From: Pseudomonas fontis
GTDB taxonomy: Bacteria; Pseudomonadota; Gammaproteobacteria; Pseudomonadales; Pseudomonadaceae
Direction of reading: 5' to 3'
Assembly (NCBI RefSeq): GCF_028656955.1
Contig: NZ_JAMDGY010000037.1
Location: forward strand, 1 to 64,000
DNA length: 64,000 bases
This document shows positions 47,072 to 55,486 of the stretch, one piece after another (position 1 is the first letter of the stretch; every line of letters begins with the position of its first letter). The notes beneath the pieces are model-generated. The model saw nothing but the letters and a program-made list of their open reading frames with translations, did no database searches and was not told the DNA's origin. Both the position numbers and the translations under genes were made by a program.

Positions 47072-48295
47072 ATGAACACCCCGTCAGCAACACCTGCACC
47101 GCCGCTGAAATTCGCCATTGCCCTGGCCCTGATCGGTGCCCTGGGCCCCTCGGCCATCGACATGTACCTGGCCAGCATGCCGAGCATTGCGCTGGAGTAC
47201 GGCACCTCGTATGCCGGGGTACAACTGACCCTGACGGTGTTCCTGCTGGCGCTTGGGGCAGGGCAGTTGCTGTTCGGCCCGGTGGTGGATGTGTTGGGCC
47301 GACGGCGGCCATTGCTCGTCGGTTTGCTGGTGTTCGTGCTGAGTTCGCTGCTGGCCGCCCGCGCCGACAGCCTCGATGCCTTGCTGATTGCGCGCTTTAT
47401 CCAGGGCCTGGGCAGTGCACTGACCCTCGTGGTGATCATGAGCATGGTCCGCGACGTCGCCGAAGGCGCCCGCGCGGCGCAGATATTCGCCTTGCTGATG
47501 ACGATCATCGGCCTGTCGCCGGTGATTGCGCCGGCGTTGGGCGGCATTATCGGTGCCGGGTATGGCTGGCGCGCGATCATGCTGACCCTGGCCGCACTCG
47601 GTGCCCTGGTGCTACTTAATGCCACCTGGGTGCTCAAGGAGACCCTGCCTGCAGACAAGCGTCTGGCCTGGTCGCAGGTCAATGTATTGAGCACTTACCT
47701 GCGCATTGCCCGCGACGCCAACTTCCTGCGTCCGGCGCTGGCCCTGTCGGCGGTGTTCTTCTTCCTGTTCGCCTACATTGCCGGCGCGGCGTACGTTTAC
47801 CAAAGCCACTTCGGCCTGTCGGTAAAGGCCTTCGGCCTGCTCTTCGGCGCCACGGGCGTGGCCGTGCTGCTCGGTGCGTTCAGCGCTGGCCGCCTGGTTG
47901 CACGCAAGGGCCTGGCACGCCTGGCGCAGTGGGGCGCTGGCTGCATGGTGCTGGGGGCGTTGCTGGTGCTGCTCGGCGCGCTGACCTCGGCAGGGTTGGC
48001 CGGCATTGTCGCCGGCATGTTCGTGGCAATGTTCGGCCTGGGCATTGCGGAGGCGGCCCTGATGGCGCTGGTGATGGGCTCGCAGAGCCGCGCGCTGGGT
48101 TCGACGGCGGCCCTGCTGGGGGCCTTGCAGATGAGCATTTCGTCGCTCGCCACGCCGTTGTCGGGCATCATTGCGCCGTTGGGCAGTGGCTACTGGGCCA
48201 TCTTGCTGGCGCTGTCTGCCATGGTGGTGGCCGTGCTGGTACGGGCGAGCACTCGCGGCCTGCCGATTGAATTGAACAGCCTGGCCGATCACTGA
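47072..48295 (+). CDS. Bcr/CflA-family multidrug exporter (MFS)
   Basis: A 407-residue, 12-helix DHA1 transporter of the Bcr/CflA subgroup. The opening LALIGALGPSAIDMYLASMP is the diagnostic first-helix motif, followed by GPVVDVLGRRRPLLVGL, the loop 2-3 signature, and RFIQGLGSALTLVVIMSMVRD. Relatives export bicyclomycin, chloramphenicol and similar drugs. The ATG at 47072 lies downstream of a clear promoter and TetR operator. The TetR gene starts 26 bp after its stop, so the two form an operon. Confidence 0.9.
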   Translation: MNTPSATPAPPLKFAIALALIGALGPSAIDMYLASMPSIALEYGTSYAGVQLTLTVFLLALGAGQLLFGPVVDVLGRRRPLLVGLLVFVLSSLLAARADSLDALLIARFIQGLGSALTLVVIMSMVRDVAEGARAAQIFALLMTIIGLSPVIAPALGGIIGAGYGWRAIMLTLAALGALVLLNATWVLKETLPADKRLAWSQVNVLSTYLRIARDANFLRPALALSAVFFFLFAYIAGAAYVYQSHFGLSVKAFGLLFGATGVAVLLGAFSAGRLVARKGLARLAQWGAGCMVLGALLVLLGALTSAGLAGIVAGMFVAMFGLGIAEAALMALVMGSQSRALGSTAALLGALQMSISSLATPLSGIIAPLGSGYWAILLALSAMVVAVLVRASTRGLPIELNSLADH

Positions 48296-48321
48296 TCGAG
48301 CCGGCCCGTGGAGACTGCTGC

Positions 48322-48903
48322 ATGAGAACCCTGTCGCCCTCGGCAGAAAAAATCTGCGCGATTGCGGTCGAGCAATTTGCCGCGTCCGGCTATGACGCCG
48401 CGTCGCTCAACGATATCGCCGTGGCGGCGGGGCTGCGCAAGCCGTCGCTGTATGCCCATTTCAGCAGTAAGGACGATTTGTTCGAGGCTGTCTTCGAGCG
48501 CGCCGTCGCGGCCGAACGGTTGTACGTCGAGCAGTGTTTTGCCCAGGCCCCGGCAGGCGTGCCGGGTGCCTGTTACAGCCACAGCCTGGGTGAGCGCTAC
48601 CAGGGCTCGGCGCACCTGCGCTTTTTGCTGCGCTCGGCGTTCTTTCCGCCAGCGCCCTTGCGACCGATGATTTCGGCCGGCTTCGAGGGGTATCTGGCGC
48701 GCCTTGGCGCATTGTTCAATCAGGCGCTGGACGGGCGCAGCATCGACAGCGCCCGGCGCGACCTTTATGTAGATGCCTACCTGGGCATCGTCGACAGCCT
48801 GAGCGTCGAGCTGATTTACGCCGGCAACGAGGCCTACACACGACGCCTGCAGGCCCTGTGGTGGATGTTCGAACAGGCCTTGGCTGACCCGCAAAACCCT
48901 TGA
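48322..48903 (+). CDS. TetR/AcrR-family regulator
   Basis: A 193-residue TetR-family protein. The N-terminal HTH is visible in ICAIAVEQFAASGYDAASLN followed by DIAVAAGLRKPSLYAHFSSK, the usual signature. The C-terminal half (residues 60-190) is helical with no recognisable ligand motif. It is 26 bp after the exporter gene and probably represses it by binding the palindrome at 47005-47020. The start ATG at 48322 follows GGAG. Confidence 0.88.
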   Translation: MRTLSPSAEKICAIAVEQFAASGYDAASLNDIAVAAGLRKPSLYAHFSSKDDLFEAVFERAVAAERLYVEQCFAQAPAGVPGACYSHSLGERYQGSAHLRFLLRSAFFPPAPLRPMISAGFEGYLARLGALFNQALDGRSIDSARRDLYVDAYLGIVDSLSVELIYAGNEAYTRRLQALWWMFEQALADPQNP

Positions 48904-49137
48904 AAATCAGTGGCGAGTTGCCAGTTGGCAGGGGTTTTTACCTGGATTGTCCCGGGCAAAAGGGCTTTTTCGGACAAAACCCCTGTCATTTCTGTTGCCC
49001 AGTGCGAATCTCGGCCGTAGACTGCCGCCCCCTGTAAATAGAGTGCCAACTGGTGCTTGAAGAATTCCGCGAGCGGTGAAGTATTCACCGGTTGCACCCG
49101 ATTCGCCCAAATGCACGTATTTTTTATAGAGAAATCA

Positions 49138-49542
49138 ATGACAAAGGAAAAGTTGCTGGCCATGCCGGCCGATGACTACATGAACGCCGAGCAGCTGGCC
49201 TTCTTCACCGCGCTGTTGCAGGCGATGAAGATCGAGACCCAGGAGCGTATCGAGCAAAGCCGTGTAGCCATCGAGAGCCTGGACACGCCTGCCGATCCTG
49301 CCGATGCCGCCTCGGTTGAAGAAGAGCGCCACTGGCTGGTGAACGTGATCGATCGCGATCAGCGTCTGCTGCCTCAGTTGGAAATGGCTCTGGGCCGTAT
49401 CTCTGATGACAGCTTCGGCTGGTGCGATGACAGTGGTGAGCCGATTGGCCTGAAGCGCCTGCTGATCAGCCCGACCACCAAGTACTGCATCGAAGCGCAG
49501 GAGCGTCACGAGCAGATCGACAAGCACCAGCGTCAAGTCTGA
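49138..49542 (+). CDS. DksA-like regulator lacking the full zinc finger
   Basis: A 134-residue TraR/DksA family protein expected to bind the RNA polymerase secondary channel. A coiled coil spans about residues 20-90 with the acidic tip around Asp72-Asp74 in VIDRDQRLL. The C-terminal globular part reads GWCDDSGEPIGLKRLLISP then TKYCIEAQERHE. Only Cys96 and Cys117 remain of the four zinc ligands, with Ser99 and Ala120 at the other two positions, as in zinc-independent DksA2-type proteins. The start at 49138 is the third in-frame ATG; upstream ATGs would add atypical sequence. A terminator follows. Confidence 0.83.
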   Translation: MTKEKLLAMPADDYMNAEQLAFFTALLQAMKIETQERIEQSRVAIESLDTPADPADAASVEEERHWLVNVIDRDQRLLPQLEMALGRISDDSFGWCDDSGEPIGLKRLLISPTTKYCIEAQERHEQIDKHQRQV

Positions 49543-49562
49543 CCTTCGCTGGTAGTCGAAAG

Positions 49563-49591
49563 AGCCCTGGGGATCAAACCCCGGGGCTTTT
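49563..49591 (+). terminator. Rho-independent terminator after the DksA-like gene
   Basis: AGCCCTGGGG at 49563-49572 pairs with CCCCGGGGCT at 49579-49588, followed by a short T run. It lies 20 bases after the stop codon. Confidence 0.88.
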
Positions 49592-49643
49592 GCGTTATCT
49601 GTCTTCTGGCGATGGAGGCAGGCCCGTGGGCGCTGTTGCGGCC

Positions 49644-50252
49644 TTACAGTGCTGCGGAGTACTTCACCGCCGCTGCGGTGCGGGAAGGCACGTTCAGTGC
49701 GCGCAGCAGTGAACTCACATGAATGCGCACGGTAAACGGCGAGATATCCAGCGCGCGGGCGATTTCCTTGTTGGATTTGCCCTGGGCAATCAGGCGCAGT
49801 ACTTCCAGCTGACGGGTAGTCAGGGCTGCCGGCAGCGGGTCGAGCGGTAGCAGCCCGGAGGGCTCGTAGCGCACCAGCACTTCACCTTCGCGGATAGCCA
49901 GGATCGCCTGGCCAATTTCCTCGGGGGCGATGTTCTTGCCGATAAAGCCATCGAAGCCTGCGGCCATCACCTGGCTGATCAGCTCCGGGTCATCGACCAT
50001 CGACACCACGATCAAGGTGGTGCGCGGCAGGCGCTCGCGCAAGGCGACCAATTGGCTCATGCCGGTCAGGCCGGGAAAGCGCAGGTCGAGGATCAGCGTG
50101 TCCGGCACCTCGTGGCCTTCAAGCAGGGCGAGTACCGAGTCCAGGTCACCGGCTTCCTCGATATGGGCAGCGGGCAGCAACCGCTGCACATTGCGCAGCA
50201 GGCCTTCGCGGAACAACGGGTGGTCGTCGGCTATGATGATCCGGCATGCCAT
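49644..50252 (-). CDS. NarL/FixJ-type response regulator
   Basis: A 202-residue response regulator. The receiver domain opens ACRIIIADDHPLFREGLLRN, with the phosphorylatable Asp in TLILDLRFPGLTG near residue 53. The LuxR-type HTH is LTTRQLEVLRLIAQGKSNKE followed by IARALDISPFTVRIHVSSLL. The start at 50252 is preceded by GGAGGG at good spacing; an upstream ATG five codons earlier overlaps that site. It is divergent from a hybrid histidine kinase gene (114 bp), its likely partner. Targets unknown. Confidence 0.9.
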   Translation of the reverse strand: MACRIIIADDHPLFREGLLRNVQRLLPAAHIEEAGDLDSVLALLEGHEVPDTLILDLRFPGLTGMSQLVALRERLPRTTLIVVSMVDDPELISQVMAAGFDGFIGKNIAPEEIGQAILAIREGEVLVRYEPSGLLPLDPLPAALTTRQLEVLRLIAQGKSNKEIARALDISPFTVRIHVSSLLRALNVPSRTAAAVKYSAAL

Positions 50253-50365
50253 GGTTTGACCCTCCATGGGTCATGACGTGTAAGACAGGCCACTGTACCA
50301 AGCGGGCCCAGTGGCTGCCTGTTGCGTGTGCTGGATATGACGATTACCGCACAAGGATGTTCCCC

Positions 50366-52003
50366 ATGAAGTTCGAGAAAAACACCGAGCTGGCCCAGGC
50401 CAACCTGCGCATCATCGTCGCCGCGATTGCCCTGGGCTATGTCTCGCTGGTCGGCTTGCTGCCGGGGCGTTCGGTCGATGTCTACTTGCCGGTCATCGTC
50501 TATATCAGCCTGTTCTTGTTGGCGTCGATCCTGCTGCGCCTGGCGATTGTGCGCTGGCCCGGGCATTACCCGCTGCGGCGAGTGTTCAGTATGGTCCATG
50601 ACTACACCGGCACCTCGTTCGGCCTGGTGATGGGCGGCGAGGCTGCGTTGCCGCTGTATGCGGTGATGGTCTGGGTCAACCTGGGCAACGGCATGCGCTA
50701 CGGCTCGCGCTACCTGGCCGTGGCCACGCTGCTGGCGCTGGTGGCGTTGGCCATCGTCTATCAACTGACGCCTTACTGGCAGGCGCAGCCCTTCATGGTG
50801 CTGATGCTGATGATCACCAGCACGGTCATCCCGCTGTACGCGCACCTGCTGCTGGAGCGCACGCGCAAGGCGTCGGAGCAGGCGATAGCTGCCAACCAGG
50901 AGAAGTCGCGGTTTCTCGCCCAAGCCAGCCATGACCTGCGCCAGCCGATCCACTCCATCGGCCTGTTCACCGCCTGTCTGCGTGAGTCGCGCCTGGGCGA
51001 GGAGGAGCGGCGACTGGTCGACAATATCGACCGTTCGCTGCTCAACGTCTCGCAGCTGTTCCGCTCGATCCTCGACCTGTACACCCTCGACAACGGCCGG
51101 CTGCTGCCCAGGCCGCAGCCTTTGCACCTGGGCAACTGGTTGCAGGAGCTGGCCCGGCAGAACAGCGAAGCGGCGCGCTGGGCGGGTGTCGAGCTACGGG
51201 TCCGGCCTTGCGCGCAGTGGGTCAGCGTTGACCCGGCGCTGTTGACCACCATGGTGCAGAACGTGCTGTCCAATTGCTTCAAGTACGCGGCGCAACGACC
51301 GGTTCTGATCGGCGTGCGCAGGCGTGGCGAGGGGCTGGCAATCGTGATTTGTGATCGAGGACGCGGCATTGCTGCGCAGCATCTGCCCAAGGTGTTCGAG
51401 GAGTTCTACCGGGTGCGCGAGGTGCGAGACAAGGATGTCGAGGGGGTCGGTCTTGGCCTGTCGATCGTGCGCCGCCTGGGCCAGTTGATCGACATGCCGG
51501 TGAGCCTGCGCTCGCGGCCTGGGCATGGCACCAGCGTGGAGTTGGCGGGGCTGGTGCGGGTGGCCGCGCAAGTGCCGTCTGCCCGGCATGACCCGGTCCA
51601 GGCCGGGCTGCTGACGGGGCTGAAAGTGTGCCTGGTGGAGGATGATCGCAACGTATTGCTGGCGACCTCGGCGCTGCTTGAGCGTTGGGGATGTGAGGTG
51701 CAGGCCGAATGGTCGGCGCAAGGGCTGAGCAGCGATTGCGAGATCATCGTCGCCGACTACGACCTGGGCACGGATGCCACCGGCATCGAGTGCATTGATG
51801 CGCTGCGCGAGCAGCGTGGCTGGGCGGTGCCGGCGTTGATCCTGACCGGGCACGATGTCGAGAAAATCCAGGCGGCCTTGCACGACCGCAATATTGCCAT
51901 CCTGTCCAAGCCGGTACGCCCGACGGAGCTGCGCGCGACCTTGCGTGCCCTGCGCCAGTCAGCCGTGCTGGCGCAGGTGGCTGGGGTGAGTCCTAGCGCT
52001 TGA
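50366..52003 (+). CDS. Membrane hybrid sensor histidine kinase
   Basis: A 545-residue kinase. Residues 1 to about 165 contain five or six hydrophobic helices (LRIIVAAIALGYVSLVGLLP, VYLPVIVYISLFLLASILLR and others). HisKA follows with His189 in QASHDLRQPIHSIGL, then HATPase motifs (NVLSNCFKYAAQRPVLIG, CDRGRGIAAQHLPKVF, GVGLGLSIVRRLG), and a C-terminal receiver with Asp464 in IIVADYDLGTDATG. The start at 50366 follows AAGGA; the longer frame upstream overlaps the divergent regulator gene's promoter. It likely passes phosphate to the neighbouring response regulator. The 3' end overlaps a convergent lipoprotein gene by 11 bp. Confidence 0.88.
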   Translation: MKFEKNTELAQANLRIIVAAIALGYVSLVGLLPGRSVDVYLPVIVYISLFLLASILLRLAIVRWPGHYPLRRVFSMVHDYTGTSFGLVMGGEAALPLYAVMVWVNLGNGMRYGSRYLAVATLLALVALAIVYQLTPYWQAQPFMVLMLMITSTVIPLYAHLLLERTRKASEQAIAANQEKSRFLAQASHDLRQPIHSIGLFTACLRESRLGEEERRLVDNIDRSLLNVSQLFRSILDLYTLDNGRLLPRPQPLHLGNWLQELARQNSEAARWAGVELRVRPCAQWVSVDPALLTTMVQNVLSNCFKYAAQRPVLIGVRRRGEGLAIVICDRGRGIAAQHLPKVFEEFYRVREVRDKDVEGVGLGLSIVRRLGQLIDMPVSLRSRPGHGTSVELAGLVRVAAQVPSARHDPVQAGLLTGLKVCLVEDDRNVLLATSALLERWGCEVQAEWSAQGLSSDCEIIVADYDLGTDATGIECIDALREQRGWAVPALILTGHDVEKIQAALHDRNIAILSKPVRPTELRATLRALRQSAVLAQVAGVSPSA

Positions 52004-52319
52004 AGGGCAGCATGGACGGGGAGCCTTTGCCTTTCTCCGAGCAGAATGCGCCGGGGTCGATGATGCCCATGGAGGCGAAGGCGAACATCGGGCCGCTGGG
52101 CGACTCGCACGAGTACTCGCCGGAGGCGGCGGAGGCGGTGAAGTAGGTGGTGGAGTTGTCACTGCGGACGTTGGAGACCCGCGAGATCGGCTCGCCCAGG
52201 GTGATTTCGGCGCGGTTCTTCAGTGAGGCTTCGTTGGGTTTGTTGGTCTGGCAGCCGGCGAGAGTGGCGGCGAGCAGGGTGAAAAGGGCAATGTTCCTGA
52301 AGGGGGTTTGCAATTCCAT
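51993..52319 (-). CDS. Small lipoprotein
   Basis: A 108-residue predicted lipoprotein with lipobox TLAGC (Cys23). The mature part includes RAEITLGEPISRVSNVRSDN and a Cys-containing SGEYSCESPSGPMFAFASMG segment; the second Cys, near DPGAFCSEKG, could form a disulfide with the first. No family was recognised. The start at 52319 gives an orthodox signal peptide, with GGAAC upstream. It is convergent with the hybrid kinase gene. Confidence 0.72.
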   Translation of the reverse strand: MELQTPFRNIALFTLLAATLAGCQTNKPNEASLKNRAEITLGEPISRVSNVRSDNSTTYFTASAASGEYSCESPSGPMFAFASMGIIDPGAFCSEKGKGSPSMLPFKR

Positions 52320-52639
52320 GGCACTGGTTCCCGGTGGTGTTCTGGTTTTTTCGGCACAGCCGTTCCCGACGCTGCAAAAAGGCGGCGCTGGATGACGTGA
52401 GGTGCTTGCCAAGGACTATATCGTCGAGTGGGCGCAGGGTCGATTAGCACAGATGTACTAGCTGGGCGGGCCGTGGCTGTCTGAAATGATGCTGAACACT
52501 ACCTTCTGGTTTTGCTGCCGCTTCGCGCCAGATCGCGGGACAAGGCCCGCTCCCACAATGGTCTCGGCAAGCCTTCCGAAATGAAGCCGGGGACAATCAC
52601 AGAGATACAGCCCACTGCCGCAGGGCATGCCCTGGATGG
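52320..52639. other. Intergenic region with one REP
   Basis: No gene is seen in these 320 bases between the lipoprotein start and the end of the porin gene. The lipoprotein promoter should lie here (minus strand). A REP-like hairpin is at 52531-52560 (GATCGCGGGACAAGGCCCGC then TCCCACAATG). Confidence 0.6.
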
Positions 52640-54007
52640 TCAAAACCGCCCTGTAAGCGGGTACTCCACCGCCAGGCGCAACTGATCGGCATCCAGTTCA
52701 GCCTGCGCGGCATTGCCCCGATGCACATTGTGCCGCAGCGAAACCGCCATGCCCTTGGCCGCACCGCTTTGCACCACGTAGCGAGCTTCCAGGTCGCGCT
52801 CCCAGTGTTTGCCACCCTTGCCATAGCCCAGATAGGCATAGCCACCGCGCGGGTCGACATGCCTGCCATCAATCTGGCTGCCGCGCACATACGCAGCACT
52901 CAATGCCAACCCCGGCACCCCCCATTGCGCCAGGTCCAGGTCATAGCGGGCCTGCCAGGAGCGCTCGTTCGGCGCGTTGAAATCAGACAGCTGCACAGCG
53001 TTGCTTATGAAGATCGCGCCACGTGTCACATAGTCGAACGGCGTGTCGCCATCCACGTGCTGGTAGCCAAGGCTGAAACTGTGTGCACCCTGGGTGTAGG
53101 TCGACAGCAGGCTCCAGGTGGTGTTGTCGATGCGCCCGGACAAAGCCTTGCCCTGATCGGTGGTGCGGTACAGGTTGAGGTTCAGGCTCAGCGCGCGATG
53201 GGCATCGATCGGTTGCCTGAACGTCGCCCCCAGGTAATGTTGCTGCCAGGTGTCCTCGTAGCGGGAGGTGTAGAGGCTGGCCGTGAAGTTCGGCAGGCCG
53301 CTGAAGACCACCCCGGCAAGGTCGAAACTGTCACCCTTGCTGGCATTGGAATAGTTGACCACGAAGCCCTGGTCATGGCTGCTGGCGTTGCGGTCGGTGC
53401 TCTCGGTGAAATGCCCGCCCACCCACTTCAAACCCGCGAACTCCTGGCTGGTGAGAAACCAACCGGTGGCCGTCTCTGGCAGCAGCCGGCTGTCAGAGGA
53501 ACTGAACACCGGGGTCTTGACCCGTTGCTCACCATAGGACAGCACCGTCGAGGACAGGCGCAGCTTGAGCGCCGCGCCACCCCGGCTGTACTCATCTTTC
53601 GGGTGGCCGTCATTATCCACGCCGAGCAGGCGGGCCTTGCCAGCCCGACCGCCGCCGCTGTCCAGCTTCACCCCGAGGTAGGCATGCGCATCGACGCCGA
53701 CACCGATCAGCCCCTGGGTAAAACCTGACTGCAGGCTGCCCATCAGGCCATACCCCCATTCCTCGGCATAGCCATTGCGCTCGGCCCGTGGTTTGCCGGC
53801 GTTGCGCGCGCCGTTGCTGCGCGCCCCGTGGCGGTACTCGCGGTTGTCGTAGACGGTGCGGTTGAGCACGCTCCAACTGCTGTCTTCGATAAAACCCTTG
53901 GCCGACGCCTGGTCGGAACCAGCGAGCGCCAGGGAAGCGGGGCTCGCCAGTGCCAGCAGCAGGGCAGAGCGGGTGGGTGAAATCCGGTGGGCGGCAAGGC
54001 GTTTCAT
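52640..54007 (-). CDS. OprD-family outer membrane porin
   Basis: A 455-residue outer membrane protein of the OprD/OpdX family, which take up basic amino acids, dipeptides and small organic acids. A signal peptide is seen (RSALLLALASPASLALA), then the conserved start of the barrel FIEDSSWSVLNRTVYDNREY. Aromatic-rich alternating strands continue to the C-terminal Phe in LAVEYPLTGRF, the usual barrel-assembly signal. The start at 54007 follows GGAAG. It is 19 bp downstream of the DUF1624 gene and probably shares its zinc-responsive promoter. Confidence 0.88.
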   Translation of the reverse strand: MKRLAAHRISPTRSALLLALASPASLALAGSDQASAKGFIEDSSWSVLNRTVYDNREYRHGARSNGARNAGKPRAERNGYAEEWGYGLMGSLQSGFTQGLIGVGVDAHAYLGVKLDSGGGRAGKARLLGVDNDGHPKDEYSRGGAALKLRLSSTVLSYGEQRVKTPVFSSSDSRLLPETATGWFLTSQEFAGLKWVGGHFTESTDRNASSHDQGFVVNYSNASKGDSFDLAGVVFSGLPNFTASLYTSRYEDTWQQHYLGATFRQPIDAHRALSLNLNLYRTTDQGKALSGRIDNTTWSLLSTYTQGAHSFSLGYQHVDGDTPFDYVTRGAIFISNAVQLSDFNAPNERSWQARYDLDLAQWGVPGLALSAAYVRGSQIDGRHVDPRGGYAYLGYGKGGKHWERDLEARYVVQSGAAKGMAVSLRHNVHRGNAAQAELDADQLRLAVEYPLTGRF

Positions 54008-54026
54008 CAGAGCTTCCAAGGCGATC

Positions 54027-55190
54027 TTAAAAGTATTTCAGCCAGGCGATATCCCGACGTCGGGCCTTGAGCTCAGCGAACCAGCGCACCGGCAGGTAGA
54101 GCGCCAGCGACAGCAGAACCGCCACCAGCCACACCGCCCAGATGCCATCGAAGCCGAAGTACTTGCCCTGGTTCAGGCCGAAGGCGGCCACCGCGATCAG
54201 GTAGAACACCTTGAGCACATACAGGTGCAGCAGGTAGAAGAACATCGGTGCCGAGCCAAACACGCTGAGGGCAACGATCCAGCGGCTGTGCTGCACCCGT
54301 TCAAAGGCGCGCAGCAACAACAGGCCGGCACCCAGGGTGGAGGCGAGGAACAGCAGCGACGGTGGGTATTTGGTGATGTTGAAGAAGCTCATCAGGGTCT
54401 GCGTGGTGGTTTCACCGATCACCCAATGGGCTTCGCCGTAGCCATTGAGCAAGCGCAGCACCAGGAAGCCGGTCAAGGCGGCCAGGCCGGCGATCAGCAG
54501 GTGGCGTTGGCGTATGGCGGCATCGGCGCTGCGCGCGAACCACGGGCCGAGGGCGTAACCCAGGGCAATCACGCCAATCCACGGCAACAGCGGGTAGGAG
54601 GTGCGCAGGCGCAATTGCTCGGAGAACTCGATCCAGCCGCGGTCATGCAACACCGCCCAGGGAATGTGCATGGCCGAGCCGACCGGGAAGTGCAGGCCGT
54701 CGAGCAGGTTGTGCCCACCGATGATCACCACGCCAAGCACCAGCAGCAGAGGGCGCGGCAACCACACCAGCGCCGACAGCGCGATCATGCTCAGGCCGAT
54801 CACCCAGATCACCTGCAGGTAGATCACCGAGGGCGGGAGCTGGAAGGTCCAGGCGAAATTCACCAGGGTGAACTCCAGCAGCACCAGGACCAGGCCGCGC
54901 TTGAACAGGAAGGCCGAGACATCACGCTTGCCTGCGTACTTCTCGCCATACAAATAGGCCGAAAGGCCAGTCAGCAGCACGAACACCGGGGCACACAAGT
55001 GCGCCAGGGTGCGGCTGACGAACAGCGCCGGCTCCGTTGCGCTGACGTCCATCGGGTCGCCGACCTGGCGATGCAGGAAGAAGGTTTCGCGCACGTGGTC
55101 AAGCAGCATGAACAGGATGACCAGGCCCCGCAGGGCGTCGATGCTGAGCAGGCGTTGCACGGTGGAAGGAGGGGCGGAGGTCAAGGACAT
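54027..55190 (-). CDS. DUF1624 (heparan-alpha-glucosaminide N-acetyltransferase-like) membrane protein
   Basis: A 387-residue inner-membrane protein with about ten hydrophobic helices, of the DUF1624/YeiB-like acyltransferase group. The opening RLLSIDALRGLVILFMLLDH and the Pro/His-containing THLCAPVF-like segment (AHLCAPVFVLLTGLSAYLYG) are typical; members are thought to move acyl groups across the membrane. The function here is unknown. The start ATG at 55190 has AAGGAC nearby and is 24 bp from a Zur box, so the DUF1624-oprD pair is probably induced when zinc is scarce. Confidence 0.85.
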   Translation of the reverse strand: MSLTSAPPSTVQRLLSIDALRGLVILFMLLDHVRETFFLHRQVGDPMDVSATEPALFVSRTLAHLCAPVFVLLTGLSAYLYGEKYAGKRDVSAFLFKRGLVLVLLEFTLVNFAWTFQLPPSVIYLQVIWVIGLSMIALSALVWLPRPLLLVLGVVIIGGHNLLDGLHFPVGSAMHIPWAVLHDRGWIEFSEQLRLRTSYPLLPWIGVIALGYALGPWFARSADAAIRQRHLLIAGLAALTGFLVLRLLNGYGEAHWVIGETTTQTLMSFFNITKYPPSLLFLASTLGAGLLLLRAFERVQHSRWIVALSVFGSAPMFFYLLHLYVLKVFYLIAVAAFGLNQGKYFGFDGIWAVWLVAVLLSLALYLPVRWFAELKARRRDIAWLKYF

Positions 55191-55213
55191 GGGCGGGTCT
55201 TAGTGAATTGATT

Positions 55214-55228
55214 CGTTATACTATAACG
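55214..55228. promoter_or_regulatory. Predicted Zur (zinc uptake regulator) box
   Basis: CGTTATACTATAACG is a 15-bp palindrome whose 13-bp core GTTATA-C-TATAAC matches the Zur consensus GTTATAnTATAAC of gammaproteobacteria. It lies 24 bp upstream of the DUF1624-oprD operon on the minus strand, in a position overlapping the expected promoter. No other gene is equally close; the exporter ABC gene on the other side is 259 bp away. Confidence 0.75.
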
Positions 55229-55486
55229 TTAAATCGCCAGCAAAAAGAATCCCTTTTTACTGCAGCTTGCCAGCAGATTGTTTTTTGCTTGATGGCGCCT
55301 TGACATTGTCCAGGTGGCAACCTTAGCTCTGAATGAGCTTCACCATCACCAAGGCAACACTGGGCAAGGGACTGCCATATTCAACATGTCCTCTCCCCCC
55401 TGTTCAGTCTGCTCACGGTGCCTTTGACGCTGAAGTCCCGGGCGATCTATCGCCATCCCAGTGAGCCGTTGTGGTGGAGACAGGTC

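Noticed and set aside
48904..49137. Possible Zur box before the DksA-like gene
   Set aside because: No GTTATAnTATAAC-like palindrome is present; only a TGCCAGTTGGCA palindrome at 48919-48930 of unknown meaning was seen.
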